From contig JAZJZF010000024.1 of NCBI GenBank assembly GCA_040389965.1, positions 1 through 64,000 of the forward strand: a DNA stretch of 64,000 nucleotides, given 5' to 3'. The DNA comes from UBA4416 sp040389965. GTDB lineage: Bacteria; Bacteroidota; Bacteroidia; B-17B0; Aurantibacillaceae. Below, piece by piece: positions 59,233-64,000 of the stretch. The translations under genes and the position numbers were made by a program. Position 1 is the stretch's first letter; every line of letters begins with the position of its first letter. The notes below the pieces were generated by a model, which made no database searches, was not told the origin of the DNA, and saw only the letters and a list, made by a program, of their open reading frames with translations.

Positions 59233-60678
59233 ATGGATGTTTTACAAAATATTATAAAGTCTCTCGAAAAAGAAGAAATAAAGAGCTACAAATTATATTC
59301 TAAAAGAACTCATGATTTTAATAATAGGATAGATATAGAGCTATTTAACAGCATTAAGTCAAACCCCGAATGGAATGACGCGCAACACTTCAAGCTTATT
59401 TACAAGGCTGAAAAATCGGACAGCAGATATTACAGGCTCAAAAATAAAATTAGTGAAGATATAGGGGTAGTCCTTTCCAATTTAAACCGCAACGAAAAAG
59501 ATATAGAGGCCCTTCACCTGCTGATTATTGCAAAGATCTTTTTTAAAAAGAACCAGGCGCAACTTGCACAACACTACCTTCGGCTTAGCGAAAAAAAAGC
59601 CATAGCTTATGAAGATTATACAACACTCGAAATTATTTACGAATTGTTCATTCAACTGAGTCTGCAAAATATAAAAGAATCTCCTGAAACTTATATTAAA
59701 AAACGCGAGGAAAACTCTAACCGTTTGGGCTTATTAAGAGAACTGGAAAATAATTTTTCGTTGTTGTCCTACAAGCTTAAAACTACCCAAAACCTTGCTA
59801 TTACAAAGTCTTTTAAGGTTTGGATGCATACTACCTTAGAAAAAACGCAGGGCCTTGATTACGTAAAGAATAGTGCAACCCTTCGCTTTAAAGTATTTCA
59901 AAACATTTGCCGTTTATTATTGCTTTCGCAGGATTATAATGCCCTCGAAAATTACCTGATAAAATCAAATGCCGGTTTCGAAAAAGATCATTTATTTAAT
60001 AAAGAAACGCACGAAATTAAAATTCAGTTATATATTTACCAGTGTAATGCATCCTACGTTCTAAAAAAATACCGTCAGGCACTCTTATACGCAAAGCAAC
60101 TACAACAGGCACTACAGGAGTATAATAAGCTCTGGTACGAAAAATACATCTTTTATTATTACAACATCTTAGTAAATAATTACAGTAAAACAACTCCCGA
60201 GAAAGCCATTGAAACACTCGAAGAAGCCAGGAAACAATCGGTTATTAAAGAAACACCAAATTACATGGGCTTTGTTTTATTAAACCTCGCCATTACTCAT
60301 TTTGATATGCATCATTATAAACTGGCCGGCAAACACCTGGTACAGCTATATGTAAGCGATGCCTTTAAAAATTACGATGAAGCTTTCCGCTTAAAAATAT
60401 CTGTTTTTGAACTGTGTAATAAAGTAGATAGTGGCGAGATTGAACTGGCAGAAAAACTGGCTTTTTCCATTTCTAAAAAACTGGCCGAGCTAAAAAATAA
60501 AGAAACGCTTTCTGTCGAAATTGCCGTGTTACAACTGGTTCAGTATTACATCTCTAAAACCTTTCCTTCATGGCGTCAGATGAAAGACAGGATCAATACG
60601 TTCACTAAAAAGTTTTCTGACGTTAAAGAACAGGAAACCATTATTAATTATACCGAATGGCTCACTGCTAAACTTTAG
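59233..60678 (+). CDS. Hypothetical helical-repeat protein
   Basis: 481 residues, no signal peptide or membrane segment, nearly all alpha-helical. The N-terminus (LQNIIKSLEKEEIKSYKLYS) resembles a conserved Bacteroidetes start. Later segments have a TPR-like A/B helix pattern (QLAQHYLRLSEKKAIAYEDY, YRQALLYAKQLQQALQEYNK, PEKAIETLEEARKQS, HYKLAGKHLVQLYVSDAF). I regard it as a cytoplasmic scaffold of unknown function. It is divergent from the T9SS cargo gene at 58453-59148 and shares an 84-base AT-rich promoter gap with it. Confidence 0.7.
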   Translation: MDVLQNIIKSLEKEEIKSYKLYSKRTHDFNNRIDIELFNSIKSNPEWNDAQHFKLIYKAEKSDSRYYRLKNKISEDIGVVLSNLNRNEKDIEALHLLIIAKIFFKKNQAQLAQHYLRLSEKKAIAYEDYTTLEIIYELFIQLSLQNIKESPETYIKKREENSNRLGLLRELENNFSLLSYKLKTTQNLAITKSFKVWMHTTLEKTQGLDYVKNSATLRFKVFQNICRLLLLSQDYNALENYLIKSNAGFEKDHLFNKETHEIKIQLYIYQCNASYVLKKYRQALLYAKQLQQALQEYNKLWYEKYIFYYYNILVNNYSKTTPEKAIETLEEARKQSVIKETPNYMGFVLLNLAITHFDMHHYKLAGKHLVQLYVSDAFKNYDEAFRLKISVFELCNKVDSGEIELAEKLAFSISKKLAELKNKETLSVEIAVLQLVQYYISKTFPSWRQMKDRINTFTKKFSDVKEQETIINYTEWLTAKL

Positions 60679-60791
60679 TCAGGAGGCTGAAGTTTTTTCA
60701 TTACAGATACAAAAAGCTGCACATAGTACTTCTTTGGCAGCACAGAGCTGGCCAGCGTAAGATAGAATATGTAAAAATTTCTTCGTGTCAT
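60675..60791 (-). CDS. Possible 38-residue small protein
   Basis: ATG at 60789-60791 opens a 38-codon frame (MTRRNFYIFYLTLASSVLPK, then a polar tail) that ends inside the last bases of the helical-repeat gene on the other strand. A hydrophobic N-terminal half could be membrane-associated. A hairpin terminator lies upstream rather than a promoter, and no homologue is known to me, so this may be chance. Confidence 0.2.
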   Translation of the reverse strand: MTRRNFYIFYLTLASSVLPKKYYVQLFVSVMKKLQPPD

Positions 60792-60807
60792 GTCTTTTTA
60801 ATAATTA

Positions 60808-60842
60808 TTAAAGTCCGCCGGCTAACCTCCGGCAGACTTTAA
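60808..60842 (-). terminator. Terminator of the PKD/T9SS protein gene
   Basis: Stem TTAAAGTC...GACTTTAA with inner GCCGG/CCGGC (one mismatch between) and a seven-base loop, 20 bases after the stop codon on the minus strand. Confidence 0.7.
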
Positions 60843-60861
60843 TAACGTTACTATACAAAAA

Positions 60862-62295
60862 TTATTTTACGAGTTTTATCGTTTTTATAATTTTATTGTT
60901 TCCTGTAACAGATAAGAAATAAATTCCTCTGTCCAGATTACTTGTATTAATAACTGTTTTAGAAGATGCTAAATTATTTTTTGAAATAATTTTTCCTAAA
61001 GCATCTGTCATTACATACTGTAATTCCTGTCCTGCCTGAGTAAATTCAACTTCAAGCGTTACTTCATTTTCAATAGGGTTTGGATATACATTTAAGTTTT
61101 TCACTAATTGTTGTTCCTTCACACCTGTTGGACCGGAAACAACCTGTATACTGCTCATTAAATATCCTGATGCTACACGGTGTACGCTCGACGAGTCACA
61201 GCTGATATCAGTACATGTAACGGTTCCACTGGTTCCGGTTATAGTTAAGCAAACCACATATTGGCCGGGCGTATTATACTGGTGGAAAGGACTTGTTTGT
61301 GTAGAAGTAGTACCGTCGCCAAAATCCCATAAATAACTTACAGTTCCTGAAGCTGTAGACTGATTATAGGCAAAGTAATTTCCCGGGTGCGTTGTGTCTG
61401 CATACATGCTAAAGCTTGAGTTAGCCTGGCAGAGTGTGCCATTTGGCTGGCAGCCCGGAGCAGTTGTTGTGGTAGAATCACAAAATTGTCCGTTTGAATA
61501 AATAAATAAGGAAATCAATTGGTTTGCATTACCCAAACTTGTAGTGAAGTATTGTTGTGTGCTGATAATCGGGAACCCACTTACCGACATATTTCTCCAT
61601 TCGTAAGTTAAATTTGTACCTGTAGATGAACTGTAAAAATAAGTAACACAATTTGCCGGATTTAAAGTGTGAGAAAATGCGGCATTACATGTAGTATTGG
61701 TTGTGGCACAGGTAACATTTATGGTTGCTGCTGCCGAATCACAAAACTGGCCGTTAGAATAAGCATATAACGCAATGGTGTGATTTCCCGGTGTAAGTGT
61801 AAGGTACGGGCTTGTTTGAGTACTAATTAATGTAAAAGCCGGTAATTCATACCATTTGTAAGTAACATTTGTACCTGTAGTACCATTGATCAAATGCGTG
61901 GTGCAGGTTGTAGTAACTGCTGAAAAAGCAGCATTACAGCCACCCGATGTTCCTGTGGTTGCTGTAGTAACCGGTACTAATGTGCAGGTAATAGATGAGT
62001 TACACATGAGCGTTGAATCATAATACGAAGCACATACTGTATACATTCCGTTAGCCGGAAACTGATACGATATCTGGTTAGCAAATTGTGATGTTACAGT
62101 AGCAGAAGGAAATACAGACCAGGTGTAAGATCCCTGCATGGATGTTGTGTTAGTCATCGCAGCGCCTATAGTTGCCACGCCTCCGTTACCCTGGCTAACG
62201 CCCAAATAATTTATTGTAGGGCATTGCGAAAATCCCGTTATGGCAAAAACACTCAATGCCAGTGTTGCCAGTTTTTTAATAAATGTTGATTTCAT
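60862..62295 (-). CDS. Exported PKD-domain protein with T9SS sorting domain
   Basis: 477 residues. Signal peptide KLATLALSVFAITGFSQ. The mature part is Ser/Thr/Asn-rich with repeated beta modules: two related segments containing TTCTTHLINGTTGTNVTYKW and NCVTYFYSSSTGTNLTYEW, each followed by a Cys-containing SNGQFCDSxx motif, and one PKD domain (GTVSYLWDFGDGTTSTQTSP, PGQYVVCLTITG). The C-terminal ~75 residues are a type A sorting domain (LNVYPNPIENEVTLEV, ITSKNNLASS-like region, LDRGIYFLSVTGNNKIIKTI). The Cys residues in the repeats may form disulfides. It is a predicted surface adhesin or matrix protein; ligand unknown. Confidence 0.88.
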   Translation of the reverse strand: MKSTFIKKLATLALSVFAITGFSQCPTINYLGVSQGNGGVATIGAAMTNTTSMQGSYTWSVFPSATVTSQFANQISYQFPANGMYTVCASYYDSTLMCNSSITCTLVPVTTATTGTSGGCNAAFSAVTTTCTTHLINGTTGTNVTYKWYELPAFTLISTQTSPYLTLTPGNHTIALYAYSNGQFCDSAAATINVTCATTNTTCNAAFSHTLNPANCVTYFYSSSTGTNLTYEWRNMSVSGFPIISTQQYFTTSLGNANQLISLFIYSNGQFCDSTTTTAPGCQPNGTLCQANSSFSMYADTTHPGNYFAYNQSTASGTVSYLWDFGDGTTSTQTSPFHQYNTPGQYVVCLTITGTSGTVTCTDISCDSSSVHRVASGYLMSSIQVVSGPTGVKEQQLVKNLNVYPNPIENEVTLEVEFTQAGQELQYVMTDALGKIISKNNLASSKTVINTSNLDRGIYFLSVTGNNKIIKTIKLVK

Positions 62296-62588
62296 GATAG
62301 TAGTTTTAAGTTAATTAAAATGTGTTTTTCCCTGCACAAAATTGGACAATGCATTTTCAATAAAAAAGACAAAATTCTTATTTATTACACAATCAAAAAC
62401 TGAAATAATGACGTATTATAGCATTTTAATACGAATTTTATGGTATTAATATTACACATTAACCTGTTAAAAATTGTTCTGCCGGCAATAATTTGGCTCG
62501 TTTTTCGTTACAATATGAGTTGCCGAACCATTTATTTAATACCCGTTTAGTACTATAAAATTTTATCTTTAAAGCCTTTAAACTAACT

Positions 62589-64000
62589 GTGTTTCCCCAA
62601 ACCTGGCATCGCTATATCTTTTTAACAGGTCTTATTGGCCTGGCAACAGGAATGTTGTTTGGAACCGTGCCTACAAGTATCCCCCAGATTGTTCTTGCTG
62701 CAAACTGGGTTTTGGAAGGCAATTTCAAAAACAAATGGCAAAGCCTTAAACCCAACAAAATTTTCTGGCTGCTTATTTCCCTATACCTACTTCACGTAGC
62801 GGGCATGTTGTATACTTCCCAACTACAAAGCGGGCTCAATGACCTGAGAAATAAATTACCACTGCTGGTATTACCTGTTTTGTTTTTCTCCACAAAACCC
62901 CTGTCGGGCAAAGAATTTAAAACCGTTTTCTTTTTCTTTTTTTCAGGAGTTGTTATCAGCGCTTTTTATTGCTACATGGTATATGCAGGCTTTACCAAAA
63001 AAGTAATTTTAGATGTAAGACAGGCTTCCGTTTTTATGTCGCACATTCGTTTTTCGTTATTCATCGCCTTTGCCATAACGGGCATGATTTATTATGCATT
63101 TATTGAAAAAAGCAATCTTATAAAACTGCTGTGTTTGCTTTGCTGTTGCTGGCTTTTGTTTTTTATGTACAAGCTCGAAATGGCAACCGGCTTTATTTGC
63201 CTGCTCATTGTTTCTTTTCTATTATGTGCCGTGTATAGTACTATGCGCTTTAGCAAACGAATTGCGTTTGGCATATTAGGGGTGCTTGCTACTGTAGCAC
63301 TCATTGTTTGTATTAAAGCGTACAGCAGTATCGGCATGTATGATCTGGATCGTTCTGCCACATCCAACAGCATCCTTAAAGCTACCATAAACGGGCGGCC
63401 TTACTTACAGGATACCGTTTTTAAATTGGCGGAAAACGGAAATTTAATTACCATAAATATCAATGACATTGAACTTAAAAAAGAATGGGAGAAAAAAAGT
63501 GCTTTATCTTATAACGGAAAAGATAAAAAAGGAAATGCCCTAAGGTATACGCTGATGCGCTATCTGGCCAGTAAAGGGCTTAACAAAGATTCCCTGGGGT
63601 TTAACACGCTTTCTGAAAATGATATTAAACATGTTGAAATAGGCGTTTCCAATTATAAATACGCAAACCATACAGGCCTTATTACCCGCTGGCATGAGCT
63701 CATTTGGGAATACACAAAATATAAGCGTGGCGAAAATCCATCGGGCCATACATTAATGATGCGACTTGAGTTTTGGAGAACCGCTTGTTATATTATAAGA
63801 AATAATGCGGTATTTGGTGTTGGTACAGGCGATATACAAGCCTCTTTTAATACGGCTTACAATGAGCTTGGCTCTTCACTGGATGCTGCCTGGCGCTTAC
63901 GGTGCCATAACCAGTACCTTGCTATAGCTGTGGCTTTTGGCGTAGCAGGACTTATTTTGTTTATGGTGTATTTATTTTACCCGGCCATTGTTTTAAGAAA
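62589..64000 (+). CDS. O-antigen ligase (Wzy/WaaL-like) family membrane protein, 3' end outside window
   Basis: The frame opens with GTG at 62589 (MFPQTWHRYIFLTG) after an in-frame stop at 62556-62558 and runs uninterrupted to base 64000, giving at least 470 residues; no ATG precedes it. About ten hydrophobic segments are visible (YIFLTGLIGLATGMLFG, KIFWLLISLYLLHVAGML, LPLLVLPVLFF, FFSGVVISAFYCYMVY, FSLFIAFAITGMIYYAF, LLCLLCCCWLLFF, GFICLLIVSFLLCAVY, IAFGILGVLATVALIVC). A large extracytoplasmic loop follows, and then HNQYLAIAVAFGVAGLILFM, the His-containing segment typical of the O-antigen ligase/polymerase family. It probably transfers or polymerises surface polysaccharide; the exact acceptor is unknown. 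The preceding 293-bp gap (62296-62588) is AT-rich with no gene. Confidence 0.85.
   Translation, partial: MFPQTWHRYIFLTGLIGLATGMLFGTVPTSIPQIVLAANWVLEGNFKNKWQSLKPNKIFWLLISLYLLHVAGMLYTSQLQSGLNDLRNKLPLLVLPVLFFSTKPLSGKEFKTVFFFFFSGVVISAFYCYMVYAGFTKKVILDVRQASVFMSHIRFSLFIAFAITGMIYYAFIEKSNLIKLLCLLCCCWLLFFMYKLEMATGFICLLIVSFLLCAVYSTMRFSKRIAFGILGVLATVALIVCIKAYSSIGMYDLDRSATSNSILKATINGRPYLQDTVFKLAENGNLITININDIELKKEWEKKSALSYNGKDKKGNALRYTLMRYLASKGLNKDSLGFNTLSENDIKHVEIGVSNYKYANHTGLITRWHELIWEYTKYKRGENPSGHTLMMRLEFWRTACYIIRNNAVFGVGTGDIQASFNTAYNELGSSLDAAWRLRCHNQYLAIAVAFGVAGLILFMVYLFYPAIVLR

Noticed and set aside
63092..63749. Minus-strand frames at 63092-63388 and 63540-63749
   Set aside because: They are antisense to the long open plus-strand O-antigen ligase-like gene and lack recognisable features.

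Overview
The window looks like chromosomal DNA of a Bacteroidota bacterium (Bacteroidia in the broad sense; I cannot name the genus). The evidence is two proteins with C-terminal type IX secretion sorting domains, several promoters of the Bacteroidetes form TAnnTTTG, LytS/LytTR-type two-component systems, Bacteroidetes-only families (DUF4286, a CTnDOT-style tyrosine recombinase) and short leaders with little Shine-Dalgarno signal. A run of ten Ns at 46474-46483 shows that this is a scaffold from a draft or metagenome assembly.

Layout. Positions 1-7.5 kb are a visibly AT-richer accessory island: the 3' part of a tyrosine recombinase, an RteC-like protein, an excisionase-like HTH protein, small unknown ORFs, a decayed gene copy, and a four-gene type II restriction-modification operon (controller, C5-methyltransferase, two nuclease-like proteins) on the minus strand. 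A tRNA-Val gene at 7.6 kb has its 3' end facing the island, and a half-copy of the same tRNA lies beside it. From 7.9 kb the sequence is core-like: a VTC polyphosphate polymerase with DUF4956 partner; a small exported protein, SulP anion transporter and beta-carbonic anhydrase; a LytS/LytTR pair; a six-gene minus-strand operon ending in rsmA; an MFS exporter; and a second two-component system (20.1-22.1 kb) next to a Tyr/Asn/Gly-rich exported protein, an LpoB-like lipoprotein and a COG3014 lipoprotein. Then come a MacB/FtsX-type permease, recQ, an M17 aminopeptidase and pdxA.

At 34.7-40.1 kb a potassium module combines a shortened KdpD, KdpE, an outer-membrane porin and a Kup transporter. An identical 18-bp direct-repeat box lies upstream of kdpD and of the porin. 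Next are aspartase, peptidase T and a four-gene N-glycan degradation operon (GH20 hexosaminidase, glycosylasparaginase, CutC, GH2 beta-mannosidase). These are followed by two large exported peptidases (DPP IV-like, M1), a two-domain VOC protein, a GNAT enzyme, a flavin-dependent halogenase-like oxidoreductase, two T9SS cargo proteins, and a partial O-antigen ligase-like gene running off the right end.

The most coherent possibly undescribed system is at 20.1-25.0 kb. A histidine kinase and a small exported protein share an unusual N-terminal DQNPN(H/F)QKS motif. Between the LytTR regulator and the exported-protein gene lie two LytTR-type direct repeats with a 21-bp period, just upstream of that gene's promoter. 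This suggests a self-contained envelope-sensing circuit feeding into LpoB/COG3014 lipoproteins. The KdpE-like boxes and the operator overlapping the restriction-modification promoter are the next strongest regulatory observations.
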